Assembly (NCBI GenBank): GCA_002385985.1
Contig: DGEO01000044.1
Coordinates: 32,901-49,266, forward strand
DNA length: 16,366 bases
DNA from: Anaerolineaceae bacterium UBA3924
Lineage (GTDB): Bacteria; Chloroflexota; Anaerolineae; Anaerolineales; Anaerolineaceae
Direction: 5' to 3'
Positions 5,660 to 15,600 of this stretch are shown here, piece by piece. A program made the position numbers and the translations under genes. The notes under the pieces are model-generated. The model did not search any database. It was given only the letters and a program-made list of their open reading frames with translations, and had not been told where the DNA came from. Within the stretch, counting starts at the first letter, position 1. The number at the start of each line of letters is the position of its first letter.

Positions 5660-7093
5660 ATGACTGAAAACACTCTTTTTTCGGGTTTGATGTGTGCCAT
5701 CCGCCTACAGGCATCTGAGGCGCCTTCCGTTCAGACCGATCTGCGTCCCGTTATCAGCGGTGAAAAGCCCGCCCCGGGCCAGCCGGGCACAAAGCCTGGT
5801 GACGCTGTGCTCCAGATCGAACCGGATGGCAGCCTGGTCGTCCGGTTTTCGCTGGGCAAGAAAGACCAGCCAGACGCTGAAACCATGCGCAAAGCCGGCG
5901 GAGCGGTGGCTCGCTTCCTGCGCAAGAGCCGGATCGCATCGGCCAACCTGCGTGCAGAGGATGTGATCTCTGCAGCCGGCGAAGCAGGTCTGGCCGCGCT
6001 GCTGGAAGGCCTGCGCCTGGGTTCCTACCAGTACCGCCGCTACAAGCGCGGCGAGGATGAAGATACCCGGCTGGATATTCACCTCCAGGGACCGGAGGAG
6101 ATGCGCCCGCTGGTGGATAAAGTGACCATCGTCACCGAGGCAGTCGGGCTGGTCCGTGACTGGGGCCACGAACCGGGAAACAGCATCAATCCAGTCACCC
6201 TGGCCGAGCGGGCAAAAGAAGTCGCCGGACAGTACGGGTTGAAGGTAACCATTCTGGACGATCAGCAGCTGCGCGAGATGGGCGCCGGAGCCATCGTGGC
6301 TGTGGGCCAGGGCAGCGGCACACCGGCACGCATGATCGTGCTGGAATACCCGGGTACGCAGACCGGCCAGGCACCGGTCGCGCTGGTGGGCAAGGCCATC
6401 ACTTTTGACACCGGCGGCTATTCGCTCAAGACGACCGAGGGCATCCGGGGTATGAAGTACGACAAAATGGGTGGCATCACCGTACTAGCGGCGCTGGTCG
6501 CCGCTGCCCGGCTGCAGCTGCCCACGCCTCTCGTTGGTGTCATCTGCGCAGCCGAAAATGCCATCTCTTCTTCATCCTTCCGGCCGGATGACATCCTGCG
6601 CTCACTTTCCGGGAAAACCATTGAAATCCTCACCACCGATGCCGAAGGCCGCCTGGTCCTGGCAGACGGGCTTACCTACACGCAGATGCACTACCAGCCT
6701 CGCGCCATTATCGACCTGGCGACTCTCACCGGAGGTGTGGTCACCGCGCTGGGCCGCGTGCGCGCCGGCCTCATGAGCAACAACCCGGCGCTCAGCGAAG
6801 CCCTGCAGCAGGCCGGAGAAGCAACCTACGAGCGCCTGTGGCCGCTCCCACTGGATGACGAGTACTTTGAGGCCATCAAAGGCGACGACGCCGACCTGAA
6901 GAATTCCGGCGGCCGCGAAGCGCATCCCATCATGGGCGGCATCTTCCTCAAGCAGTTTATAGAAGATGACACCCCGTGGGCGCATCTGGACATCGCCGGC
7001 ATGGCGGACACACCCAAGGAGCTGCCCTATTCGCCGAAAGGCGCGACCGGGTTCGGCGTCCGGCTGCTGATCGAATACCTGCAGTCGCTGTAA
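5660..7093 (+). CDS. pepA: Leucyl aminopeptidase (cytosol aminopeptidase, peptidase family M17)
   Basis: This 477-residue enzyme removes N-terminal residues from peptides in the cytosol using two metal ions, usually as a hexamer. The C-terminal catalytic domain is complete: Lys245 (VGKAITFD), Asp250, Asp268 (MKYDKMGG), Asp327 and Glu329 (TTDAEGRL) as metal ligands, and Lys257 (TGGYSLK) and Arg331 as catalytic residues. The N-terminal half (to about residue 155) is a diverged macro-like domain, as is usual. The ATG at 5660 is preferred over the one at 5645 because ACAGGAG (5648-5654) stands 5 bases before it, whereas the earlier ATG has no ribosome site. The symbol follows the family name; true substrate preference is unknown. 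It has no obvious functional tie to the neighbours and is convergent with alaS. Confidence 0.93.
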   Translation: MTENTLFSGLMCAIRLQASEAPSVQTDLRPVISGEKPAPGQPGTKPGDAVLQIEPDGSLVVRFSLGKKDQPDAETMRKAGGAVARFLRKSRIASANLRAEDVISAAGEAGLAALLEGLRLGSYQYRRYKRGEDEDTRLDIHLQGPEEMRPLVDKVTIVTEAVGLVRDWGHEPGNSINPVTLAERAKEVAGQYGLKVTILDDQQLREMGAGAIVAVGQGSGTPARMIVLEYPGTQTGQAPVALVGKAITFDTGGYSLKTTEGIRGMKYDKMGGITVLAALVAAARLQLPTPLVGVICAAENAISSSSFRPDDILRSLSGKTIEILTTDAEGRLVLADGLTYTQMHYQPRAIIDLATLTGGVVTALGRVRAGLMSNNPALSEALQQAGEATYERLWPLPLDDEYFEAIKGDDADLKNSGGREAHPIMGGIFLKQFIEDDTPWAHLDIAGMADTPKELPYSPKGATGFGVRLLIEYLQSL

Positions 7094-7102
7094 TGAAAAC
7101 AG

Positions 7103-7129
7103 GAAGGAGGGCCGAAGCCCTCCTTCTTT
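7103..7129 (+). terminator. Terminator between convergent pepA and alaS, possibly bidirectional
   Basis: A 10-bp perfect stem GAAGGAGGGC (7103-7112)/GCCCTCCTTC (7117-7126) with the stable-type tetraloop CGAA is followed by TTTCTC. It lies 9 bases after the pepA stop and 22 bases beyond the alaS stop on the other strand, where the trailing sequence is CTGTTTTC. It can plausibly serve both genes, better for pepA. Confidence 0.8.
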
Positions 7130-7151
7130 CTCGCTAATTCGTTTCTCTCAA

Positions 7152-9899
7152 CTAGCCTGCCGGCTGCAGCTTTTCCTGCACCAGCGGCACCACGGCGGAA
7201 ATCGCTTCCGGCAGCTTGCTGGCGTCCTTCCCGCCGGCCTGAGCCAGGTTCGGCCGCCCGCCGCCGCTGCCGCCGACCACGCTGGCCACGGCCTTGACCA
7301 GTTCGCCGGCATGCAGCCCGCGTTTGATCAGGTCATCCGTCACTGCGGCGATGATCACCGGGCGGCTTTCGTGTGCGCTGCCCAGCACAACCACTCCGCT
7401 GGCGTACTTGTCGCGGAACTGGTCCGTCATCTGGCGCAGGGTATCCGCGGCGGCATCGGGCAGAACCGCCGCCAGGACCGGAATGCCGCCCACCTCGGCC
7501 GGGTTCTGCAGCAGCCGGCGGAACTCGCCGAAAGCGGCCTGCTGGCGAACCCGATTCAGCTGCTTGACCGCCGCATCCAGCTCCTTCTGCAGCGCTTCCA
7601 CCCGCTCGGGGACCTCATCCACCGGCACGGACAGCAGCCCGGCGGTCCGTTTCATCGCCTTGAAGCGGCGCTGGATCAGCTCATAGGCCGCCCGCCCGGT
7701 GATCGCCTCAATGCGGCGGATACCGGCTGCGGCGCTGCCCTCGGAGGTGATAAGGAAGACGCCGATGTCGGCGGTGTTGTCAACATGCGTGCCGCCGCAT
7801 AGCTCATAGGAGAACACGTGCTCGCCTTCCCTGATCGAAATGGTGCGCACCACCTCGCCGTATTTCTCGCCGAATAGCGCCATCGCGCCTTCGGCGATTG
7901 CCTCCTGCAGTGGCCGGTGGCGGATGGAAAGGGAGTGGCTGTGCAAGATGTGCCGGTTGACCCCGGCTTCCACCTCTTCCAGCTCTTCAGGGGTCATCGC
8001 CACCGGATGGGTGAAGTCGAAACGCAGCCGGTCCGGCGCGACCAGCGACCCCGCCTGCCGGGCATGTTCGCCCAGTACGCGCTGCAGCTCGGCATGCAGC
8101 AGGTGCGTTGCGGTGTGATTGCGCATGATGTCATGCCGGCGCTCACCATCCACGGTGGCGATGGCCAGATCGCCCACATGCGGCGTGCCTTTGACCACCT
8201 CACCGAGATGCACAATCGCCCCGGCCGCAGGCCGGCGCACATCCATGACGCGGATCTCCCAGCCGGGCTCTTCCGCGGCTGCGATCGTCCCCGTGTCGGA
8301 CACCTGACCGCCGGCCTCGATATAAAATGAGGTCGCCGGGAGGATCACTTCCACCACATCGCCGATCGCCGCCGAAGTGACCGGCTCGCCCTCTTTCACC
8401 ATGGCGAGCAGCTCGCCTTCCACTTCCAGCGAATCGTACGGGTTGTACTCCACCCCGGCGGGCGGCAGTTTATTCTCGGCGCGCAGCTGGTCCACCAGGC
8501 TGCGGTACACGTCCACATCCTCGCCGCCCAGCGGGCCAAAGGCCTTGCCCGCTCCGGAAGCCAGGCGGTGATGCTCCATCGCCTCGCGGAATTCGGTTTC
8601 GTTAACCTCCAGCCCCTGCTCGCGGGCGATGTCGCGGGTCAGCTCCAGGGGCAGCCCGTGGGTGGCATACAGCTCAAAGGCCTGCTGGCCGCCCAGTACG
8701 GTTTCACCCTTAGCCCGGACCTCTTCCAGCAGTTCTTCCAGGCGGCTGAGGCCGGTGTCCAGCGTGCGGCGGAAGCGTTCTTCCTCGCGGGTCAGGTTGT
8801 CCAGGATGATCTTCCGGTTGCGAACCAGCTCCGGATAGGCACTCCCATACAGGTCGATCACCCGGTCCGCCACCTCGGCCATGAAGGGCTTTGTCAACCC
8901 GATCTTCCCGCCGAATCGCGCCGCCCGGCGGATAATCATGCGTGCAACGTAGTTGCGCCCGACATTGCCTGGGACCACGCCATCCGCGATCAGGAAAGCG
9001 GCCGCGCGGGTATGGTCGGCGATCACCCGGTAGGGAGTGAAGTTCGCTTCCCGTTCGGCATCCGAATGACCGGCCAGTTCCTGGACCTTCTCGATGAGCG
9101 GGAACAGCAGGTCAGTGCGGTAATTGGAGCTCTTTCCCTGCAGGACTGCGGCCAGGCGGTCCAGCCCCATGCCGGTATCGACATGCTTCGCGGGCAGCGG
9201 CTCCAGCCTGGTCGGGCTGAGGCGGTTGTACTGGATGAACACCAGGTTCCAGATCTCCAGGAAACGGGCGCAGTCGCCGTTCACCTGGCAGACATGACCG
9301 GGCACGCCCTGCTTGTCGCAGTATTCGATGCCCCGATCGATGGAAATCTCGCTGCTGGGACCGCAGGGGCCGGTTTCAGCCATTTCCCAGAAGTTGTCCT
9401 TGCGGCCGAAGTACAGGATGTGGTCCGGGTTGAGATTGGGCTGCTTCCGCCAGGCATTGGCCGCTTCCTCGTCGGTCGGGATCTGGCCCTGCTCGTCTTT
9501 AAAGCAGGTCACCCACAGCCGGTCAGGGTCCAGCTTATACACATCCGTCAGCAGCTGCCAGGCCCAGGCGATGGCTTCCGGCTTGTAGTAATCGCCGAAA
9601 GACCAGTTGCCCAGCATTTCGAAGAAAGTGTGATGGGTATCGTCCTGACCCACTTCTTCCAGATCGTTATGCTTGCCGGCCACCCGCATGCACTTCTGCG
9701 AGTTTGCTGCCCGCGTGTAAGGCCGCTGGTCGGTTCCCAGGAACACATCCTTGAACTGCACCATGCCTGCATTGGTGAACAGCAGCGTCTGGTCGCCGCC
9801 GGGCACCAGGGAAGATGAAGGCACAAAGGTGTGCCCGTGTTCTACAAAAAAGTCGATAAAAGTCTGCCGGATCCGCTCACCAGTCCACTCGTTGCTCAT
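7152..9899 (-). CDS. alaS: Alanyl-tRNA synthetase
   Basis: This 915-residue class II synthetase charges tRNA-Ala. Domains in order: catalytic core (about 1-250) with TNAGMVQFKDVFLG, RVAGKHNDLEEVG, HTFFEMLGNWSFGDYYK and DTGMGLDR; a tRNA-recognition helical domain with GNVGRNYVARMIIRRAARFG (311-330); the editing domain with its zinc ligands in HTATH (His595, His599) and CGGTH (Cys701, His705); and a C-terminal DHHA1-type domain with GGSGGGRPNLAQAGGKD. All key residues are present, so both charging and proofreading should be active. It is somewhat longer than the E. coli enzyme (875). The start has AGGAG 5 bases upstream. It is transcribed alone from its own promoter and converges on pepA. Confidence 0.98.
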   Translation of the reverse strand: MSNEWTGERIRQTFIDFFVEHGHTFVPSSSLVPGGDQTLLFTNAGMVQFKDVFLGTDQRPYTRAANSQKCMRVAGKHNDLEEVGQDDTHHTFFEMLGNWSFGDYYKPEAIAWAWQLLTDVYKLDPDRLWVTCFKDEQGQIPTDEEAANAWRKQPNLNPDHILYFGRKDNFWEMAETGPCGPSSEISIDRGIEYCDKQGVPGHVCQVNGDCARFLEIWNLVFIQYNRLSPTRLEPLPAKHVDTGMGLDRLAAVLQGKSSNYRTDLLFPLIEKVQELAGHSDAEREANFTPYRVIADHTRAAAFLIADGVVPGNVGRNYVARMIIRRAARFGGKIGLTKPFMAEVADRVIDLYGSAYPELVRNRKIILDNLTREEERFRRTLDTGLSRLEELLEEVRAKGETVLGGQQAFELYATHGLPLELTRDIAREQGLEVNETEFREAMEHHRLASGAGKAFGPLGGEDVDVYRSLVDQLRAENKLPPAGVEYNPYDSLEVEGELLAMVKEGEPVTSAAIGDVVEVILPATSFYIEAGGQVSDTGTIAAAEEPGWEIRVMDVRRPAAGAIVHLGEVVKGTPHVGDLAIATVDGERRHDIMRNHTATHLLHAELQRVLGEHARQAGSLVAPDRLRFDFTHPVAMTPEELEEVEAGVNRHILHSHSLSIRHRPLQEAIAEGAMALFGEKYGEVVRTISIREGEHVFSYELCGGTHVDNTADIGVFLITSEGSAAAGIRRIEAITGRAAYELIQRRFKAMKRTAGLLSVPVDEVPERVEALQKELDAAVKQLNRVRQQAAFGEFRRLLQNPAEVGGIPVLAAVLPDAAADTLRQMTDQFRDKYASGVVVLGSAHESRPVIIAAVTDDLIKRGLHAGELVKAVASVVGGSGGGRPNLAQAGGKDASKLPEAISAVVPLVQEKLQPAG

Positions 9900-9948
9900 T
9901 CTAACTCCTGCCAGCCATGTTGAATAAATGTAGATAAATGCAGGGTCG

Positions 9949-9977
9949 ATTATAAGCTATCCTCGAGGTCACCGCAA
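9949..9977 (-). promoter_or_regulatory. Promoter of alaS
   Basis: On the minus strand TTGCGG (9977-9972) and a perfect TATAAT (9954-9949) are separated by 17 bases. Transcription would start near 9942 and give a leader of about 43 bases, too short for a T-box; none of the T-box landmarks is seen. The remainder of the 9900-10051 gap holds only this promoter and the terminator of the upstream gene. Confidence 0.75.
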
Positions 9978-9994
9978 CATCTCGCCACTTAACC

Positions 9995-10019
9995 AAATCG
10001 AGCCGCAGGAGCGGCTCGA
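9995..10019 (-). terminator. Terminator after the TPR/peptidase gene pair
   Basis: On the minus strand TCGAGCCGC (10019-10011) and GCGGCTCGA (10006-9998) form a perfect 9-bp stem around the loop TCCT, followed by TTTGGTT. It lies about 32 bases after the stop codon of the peptidase gene and ahead of the alaS promoter. The U-tract is short, so termination may be partial. Confidence 0.65.
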
Positions 10020-10051
10020 GTCAAAGACTGTTCCTGGTCTGTCCAGATCGA

Positions 10052-12679
10052 TCAGCGAGAAATCGCCATCTTGACCATCTTCCCGCGCTCGTCCAGGGTC
10101 ACACGGGCATACTGGTAGTACTTCTTGTGCGCCATCATCAGCGGGCGCTTGAAGGTCACCACAGTCTTCTGCTGCTGTTTCTTGCTGAACAGGCTCTTCC
10201 GGCGGTACGTCTCAGGGACTTGCTGTTTGGCTATCCGCACTTCGGCCTTGTCGATTCCCGGCAGGTACTGCTCAACCACCTGCTTGACCTGTACCAGAGT
10301 ATCCCTGGGCAGCGCTTCGGTGTTTTCCGGGCTGTTCCACTGATCGGTTACCGTCTTGACGCTGAACGGCCCGCTGAATCGCAGGGCACGCTTGGACCGG
10401 ATTCGCGGGAGTTCATGCGTGCGCAGCGGATCACCATAGAGGACAAAGGAAATCAGCGTCTTCTGGTCCTCACCGTCCAGATACCCCTGCCGTTTGGTCA
10501 TCTCGTTGACCAGATTGATCTTGGCCTCCATCAGCGCTTCGCCGGCGTTGAAGCCGTCCCGCAGGTTCTTCCAGAAGTAGCTGCCGAGCAGATCGGCCGC
10601 AATCAGCGGGGTGCTGACGGAGCCATAAGCCGTGCAGGTGGACCCCACGAACACCGGCGTCCCGATGTTCAGGAAGCGCAGGGCCAGGGCATCCTGCTCC
10701 TTCTTTCCGGTGATGAACCCGCCGTAGCAGGCTTCGCTGAACACCACCTTCGGATAATGGCTGTTCTTCTGCAGGTCATTCGCGCTCAGCGCCACTGGAT
10801 AGTCCGGCCCGACAGGATCATCTGGTCCGCGCTGCCCGTACCACTCGTTGGTGTCCGGCAGCCCGTGCAGGTTATAGTAGCTCACCATCGAGGTGGTCAT
10901 TTTCTTGAGATTGAAGGTGGCCGAGTTTTCCGGCGGTGACGCCTGCATGGATTTCTGATCGCCCACGGGCTTGAACGCCTCGAGCGAGGTTTTCTGCCAG
11001 ACTGAGGCCGTGTAACCGTAGCTGCTCACCTTGCGCGAGCGAGTCACCGACTTGACCAGCGTTCCCACAGCGCTGAACACACCGCCCAGCACCGGCAATC
11101 GCTTGTTCGGCACCAGCTTCTTGTGGTACTGGATCGACTGGCGCAGCTGCTGCAGCAGCAAACCGGCATCCGGGCCAGCCTCGCCGGGCATGCGTCCTAC
11201 CGGCCACTCAGGGACGAAGTAATTCGAATCCAGGGTGGCGTACGGATTGTCCGACTCCACCTCGTCGTCCATATCGTCGACCGGGTTGGGCAGCCTGTGA
11301 AAGGGCACCACCGAAGGCCCGCCGACGATCAGCAGCGCGCCGATCCGCGCGCCTTTCTTTGCCAGCGCATTATCCAGGTCCACCAGCGCCAGCTTCAGCT
11401 TCCAGGGATCATTGCCAGCAGCCGGCTTGACCCCCAGCTGCGAGGTCGGAGCTGGATCGTCCGGGCAGAACACCAGAGCGCCCCAGCCGGATCGCTTGCC
11501 GATCACCTCGGCGAGCGCCTTCATCTCATCCAGGATCACATCCGCGGTCTTGTTCCCGTACTCTTTGACCAGGGCAGTCTTGCTGGTGAAGATGACGTAC
11601 ACCGGATAGCGTCCATCCGCACTGGCAATCCCGGGGCTCTTGACCTTTTTCGCGAATTTGCCCAGCTCGGCTTCAGCCTCCATGACTGTACTGCTCTTCG
11701 GCTGCGGCCGCCGCACAATCTTGCCCGCTGCGTCCACATCCGGACCCTGCTGTGAGGTCTCGAACTCAGCATCATAAGGCACCGGAGCGGCCATCATGAG
11801 AGGCCTGTGTTCCTGAGAAGCAGGATCAACGGCCGGCTTTTCCGGGATGGGCCGCCTTGTGGCCGGCAGGCGATTCCAGCCCATGCGGAAAGAGACTTCA
11901 GCGGGAACCGGAATGTCCATGGTGGTCTCGAGCCGTTCCGGCCACAGCGGGCGGTACGGATGCGCCTCACCCCACCAGCGGGCCGCCACTGATCCATCCA
12001 TGTCGCTGGCCACGCACTGGTGCAGCAGGTTGACCGCGCGCGCTTCGTCGCCCATCTCCAACTGCCGCTCGGCCAGAGTCAGGGTGAAAGGCAGCGCTTC
12101 CGGCCAGCGGCCGTGGTACATCTCCGCCAGCTTGAGCTCAATCATGTGCTCGCCGCGCAGGCGCATCAGCCGCAGGTGATAAATCCCCGCCAGCGGGAGG
12201 TCGGGCTGCGAGGAGAGCACCTGATAGATCATGGATTCAGCTTCTTCGAAATTGCCGCTGGCCAGCGACTGCCGGGCGATGCGCAGCTGCTTGGCCCAGT
12301 CCGGCATGGATGCCAGCCCTGCCGCGCTGCCGCCCAGCGCGAAGCAAATCCCCTTTGCCAGCGCTTTCTTATCCACCTGTTGTTCTGGCAGGGTTAGTTC
12401 CAGGAGGCTCATGTATTCCAGGTTTTCCGGGTCCTGGCGGGTGATTTTCTCCAGCAGGGAAATCGCCTGTGGGATCTTTTCCTCCGCCCGGAAGATTTTC
12501 GCCAGCTGGAAGCTCATCTTCATGTCACCCGGGTACGCCGCCAGCCACCCCAACGCCACCTGGCGCGCAAACCGGTAAGATTTTGTCTCCAGCGCCACAT
12601 CAATCAGGCGCAGTACCGTGGTGCGGTCGTAGAGCCGATGTTCCTTCTGAGGATTGAGACCGGTACGGGTTATTGACAT
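10052..12679 (-). CDS. TPR-containing caspase-clan (C25/gingipain-like) cysteine peptidase
   Basis: This 875-residue protein has no signal peptide or membrane segment, so it is probably cytosolic. Residues about 20-230 are helical TPR-like repeats (for example AISLLEKITRQDPENLEYM). A proline-rich linker (about 255-330) follows. Residues about 355-755 look like a clan CD peptidase of the C25 type: PVYVIFTS, GALLIVGGPSVVPFHRLPNP, DNPYATLDSNYFVPEWPVGRMPGE, the histidine motif SYYNLHGLPDTNEW (His605) and the cysteine motif VVFSEACYGGF (Cys651). Both members of the dyad are present, so an active protease is expected. A basic C-terminal part (about 760-875) ends in a strand-rich YARVTLDERGKMVKMAISR. 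The start has AGGAGG 7 bases upstream and overlaps the stop of the giant TPR gene by 10 bases, implying coupled translation and likely a joint function. Substrate and role are unknown; CHAT-type peptidases are the nearest alternative label. Confidence 0.82.
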   Translation of the reverse strand: MSITRTGLNPQKEHRLYDRTTVLRLIDVALETKSYRFARQVALGWLAAYPGDMKMSFQLAKIFRAEEKIPQAISLLEKITRQDPENLEYMSLLELTLPEQQVDKKALAKGICFALGGSAAGLASMPDWAKQLRIARQSLASGNFEEAESMIYQVLSSQPDLPLAGIYHLRLMRLRGEHMIELKLAEMYHGRWPEALPFTLTLAERQLEMGDEARAVNLLHQCVASDMDGSVAARWWGEAHPYRPLWPERLETTMDIPVPAEVSFRMGWNRLPATRRPIPEKPAVDPASQEHRPLMMAAPVPYDAEFETSQQGPDVDAAGKIVRRPQPKSSTVMEAEAELGKFAKKVKSPGIASADGRYPVYVIFTSKTALVKEYGNKTADVILDEMKALAEVIGKRSGWGALVFCPDDPAPTSQLGVKPAAGNDPWKLKLALVDLDNALAKKGARIGALLIVGGPSVVPFHRLPNPVDDMDDEVESDNPYATLDSNYFVPEWPVGRMPGEAGPDAGLLLQQLRQSIQYHKKLVPNKRLPVLGGVFSAVGTLVKSVTRSRKVSSYGYTASVWQKTSLEAFKPVGDQKSMQASPPENSATFNLKKMTTSMVSYYNLHGLPDTNEWYGQRGPDDPVGPDYPVALSANDLQKNSHYPKVVFSEACYGGFITGKKEQDALALRFLNIGTPVFVGSTCTAYGSVSTPLIAADLLGSYFWKNLRDGFNAGEALMEAKINLVNEMTKRQGYLDGEDQKTLISFVLYGDPLRTHELPRIRSKRALRFSGPFSVKTVTDQWNSPENTEALPRDTLVQVKQVVEQYLPGIDKAEVRIAKQQVPETYRRKSLFSKKQQQKTVVTFKRPLMMAHKKYYQYARVTLDERGKMVKMAISR

Positions 12680-15600
12680 GAATTAGCCTCCTGAGAGTGA
12701 TGCACCAGGTTCAAGGCAATCACAGCGCCCAGCTGGCGGCGGATGTTCAGATCATGCGGGGCCAGTTTGGCTGCCTGGCGGAGCAGCTTTTCGGCATTCT
12801 GATAATCCTTGGCGTCGCGCATGGCCAGCGCGGCCAGGTAATACGGCCGGTAATCGTCCGGAGCGACCTCGATCGCCTGCTGAAAGACGTAATTGGCTTC
12901 CGCGTACTCCCGGCGGTCTTGATACGCCTTGCCCAGTTCGAGGTATCCTTCCACATCTTCCGGGGCCTGCTGAACCGCCTGGCTGAAGTGATACACTGCC
13001 TGGTCCAGCTGACCGGCGCGGCGGCGGGCGTGCCCGAGCAGCAGGTGCAGATCGGGCTGAACGGGGTCCAGCCGCAGGGAGCGCTTCGCTGTGGCTTCCG
13101 CGGCTTCCAGTTCACCGGTTTCCGCCTCGGCCATGGCCAGCAGATGGAGGATGCCCGGGTGGTTCGGGAAGCGCTGCGACAGTCCCTCCAGCGCGGACTT
13201 CGCCCGCAGCGCGCCTTCCTTCTGGTAGACCAGCCGGGCCTGTTCGTAATTCAGATCCTCATCGTCCGGCAGCGCTTTCAGCGCCTTATCCAGGACCAGC
13301 TGGGCCTGGCTGGGCTTGTCCATGCGCTGCAGTACCCGGGCCTTGAGCAGGATGGCGGGAGCATACAGCTCATCCTGTTCCAGTGCCTGATTGGCGCAGC
13401 TCAAGCCCTGCTGCAGGTCGCCCAAATCCATGTAGATCTCGCCCATCAGGGTCAGCACCTGCCCGGACTTCTCCAGCCTGGCCGCCCGGTCGATCGTATT
13501 CAGGGCCTGCTGCAGATCACCGGAGCGCTGGTAGGTCTTCGCCAGCGCGATGAGCGCGTCCACATAGTCCGGGTCTGTCTTGAGAACCTGCAGAAGCATA
13601 TCTTCCGCCTGCTGGTAGTCGCCCATCCGGAGGAAGGCGCATCCCAGCCGGTAAGTGTGCTCAACGCATTCCGGCTCCATGCGGGTGACCTGGGTCCAGT
13701 GCTGGATGGCTGAATCTAGTATTCCAGCCTGTTCTGCGAGTTCTGCGGCCCAGGTATGCCAGCCAATTTCTTCCGGCAGCATGGAAAGCGCCGTTTCGAC
13801 CGCGTCGAAGGCCACTTCATAGTCTCCCAGCGCTTCCATCACCCGGGCGTACAGCGCGTGCCATAACGGGTTCCCGGGCGCGCGGTCAAGCAGCTGGTTG
13901 GCCAGCTCGTAGTATTGATCCTGGCGGTCATCCAGCGCCTTGAGCACCAGCTGTGCCAGCACCTCAGGGTTGTAGTCCGACCGCTCGATCAGATCCTCGT
14001 AATCTACCGGCATGGCTGCCCGGTGCATGGCCAGCGCCTGTGCCGCCAGGTCCTCCGGCTTCTGCCAGACCGTCAGTGCCTGCACAGAATGGACGTCGGG
14101 AGCGAAGGCTGCTTCGGCGCGAGCGGTCCAGCGGTTGACCATATCCGCCGGGAAGCCTGTCTCCGCTGTGGAAAGCATCTGCTCGATTCTCGCATGCGCT
14201 TCCGGAGACAGCGCACTTTCAGAAACCAGCGAACGGCTGTGCAGATACGCCGCCCTGGCCTTGAACTCCGCCGCCCGAACCCGGGTGGTGATCTGAGACC
14301 ACAGCTCGCGAGGTTCCAAATTGGACGCAGCAGCCTGCAGGTCAAGAACCTCCAGCGCCTGCTGCCAGCGGAAGGCCGACGAAGCGGCTTCCACAAACCA
14401 TGTCCCGCGGGCCGGATCCAGCTGATAAGAGCGGCACAGCATGCGCAGCAGATCGGTGCCTTCGCGCAGCTCCGACCTGGCCTTCGTCAGGTCCTCTTGG
14501 AATGCCTTGAACGTCTTCAGTGCAGTGTTGATGTCACCCCGCATTCCACTCAGGCGTACCCGAACCGCACGGGCGCGCAGCGTCTCCGGATTCAGGGTCA
14601 GCGCCTGGCTCACCAGCTGATCGGCCTTCGTCAGATCGCCCTGCTCCAGCGCCATTTCCGCCTTTAGGCTCAGCAGGGTCGCCTGCTGCTCAACCGCCCG
14701 GTCACCGGGGAATACTGTGCCAGTCGTTCCCGGGCCGGAGAGGTTGACTTCCGCAGGTTCCAGCAGGCTGAGGGCGCGCTCGGGCATCTGCGCTGCCAGG
14801 GCCAGGTCGGCCGCCATAAAGCGCACGCTGAGGTTCCGCGGCTCCAGTTCCAGCGCTTTTTCGGCATGATACTGGGCCAGCGAATAGGAACCCGCCTGCT
14901 GGAGCAGGTAGGCAAAGCGCAGGTGAACCTCAATCCCGGTGGTCTCACCAATCCGCCAGGCGGACGGTACCAGCGCCGACCACACGTTCGAGTACCGGTC
15001 GTTCTCCGGTCCGATCTTGATCACAGACTGGCTGTCCTGCAGGCGAAGGGCATTTTCCAGAGCGCTGAATGCTTCCTGCGCCCGGTTGAGGCGGGTCAGC
15101 AGGTCGGCCTGGGCCAGGTACAGGTGCACATCGTTCGGCTCGGTGTAAATAGCCCGGTTGATCACTTCCAGCGCCTGCCCGTCCTGCCCCATGCGGTGCA
15201 TTGCGCAGGCAGCTTCAAACATTAGGCTGACCGGCGGTTCTGGTTCGACCTCCAGCGCGCGCTGGTAGCAGAGCATCTCCGACTCATAGTTTTCCAGCTT
15301 GTGGAACAGGTGAGCCGCCTGCTGCAGGTCGGCAGCACTGGCGTCGGCCATGTAGACCATTCCAGACAGGCTTTCCATCGCCCCGGGGAGGTTCTCGTTT
15401 CGCAGCTGCGCCGCAGCCAGCTGTACGAGCAGATCCGCGCGGTCCGAGTCCATCTCGATCGCCCGGCGCAGGGCATCTTCCGCCTTGGTTGGCCGGTCCA
15501 GCCGGTTCATGAGATCCGCATACCAGAGGAGGATTTCCAGACTGCCAGGAGCCAGCGCTTTCACTTTTTCAGCCGCCTCGGCGGCTTCGTTGTCAAATCG

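Noticed and set aside
8568..9818. A 416-codon open frame on the plus strand, opposite alaS
   Set aside because: It lies wholly inside the unmistakable alaS gene, has no ribosome site of note and no family motif.
9900..9948. T-box or other riboswitch in the alaS leader
   Set aside because: The leader is only about 43 bases from the inferred start of transcription and shows no T-box sequence or specifier hairpin.
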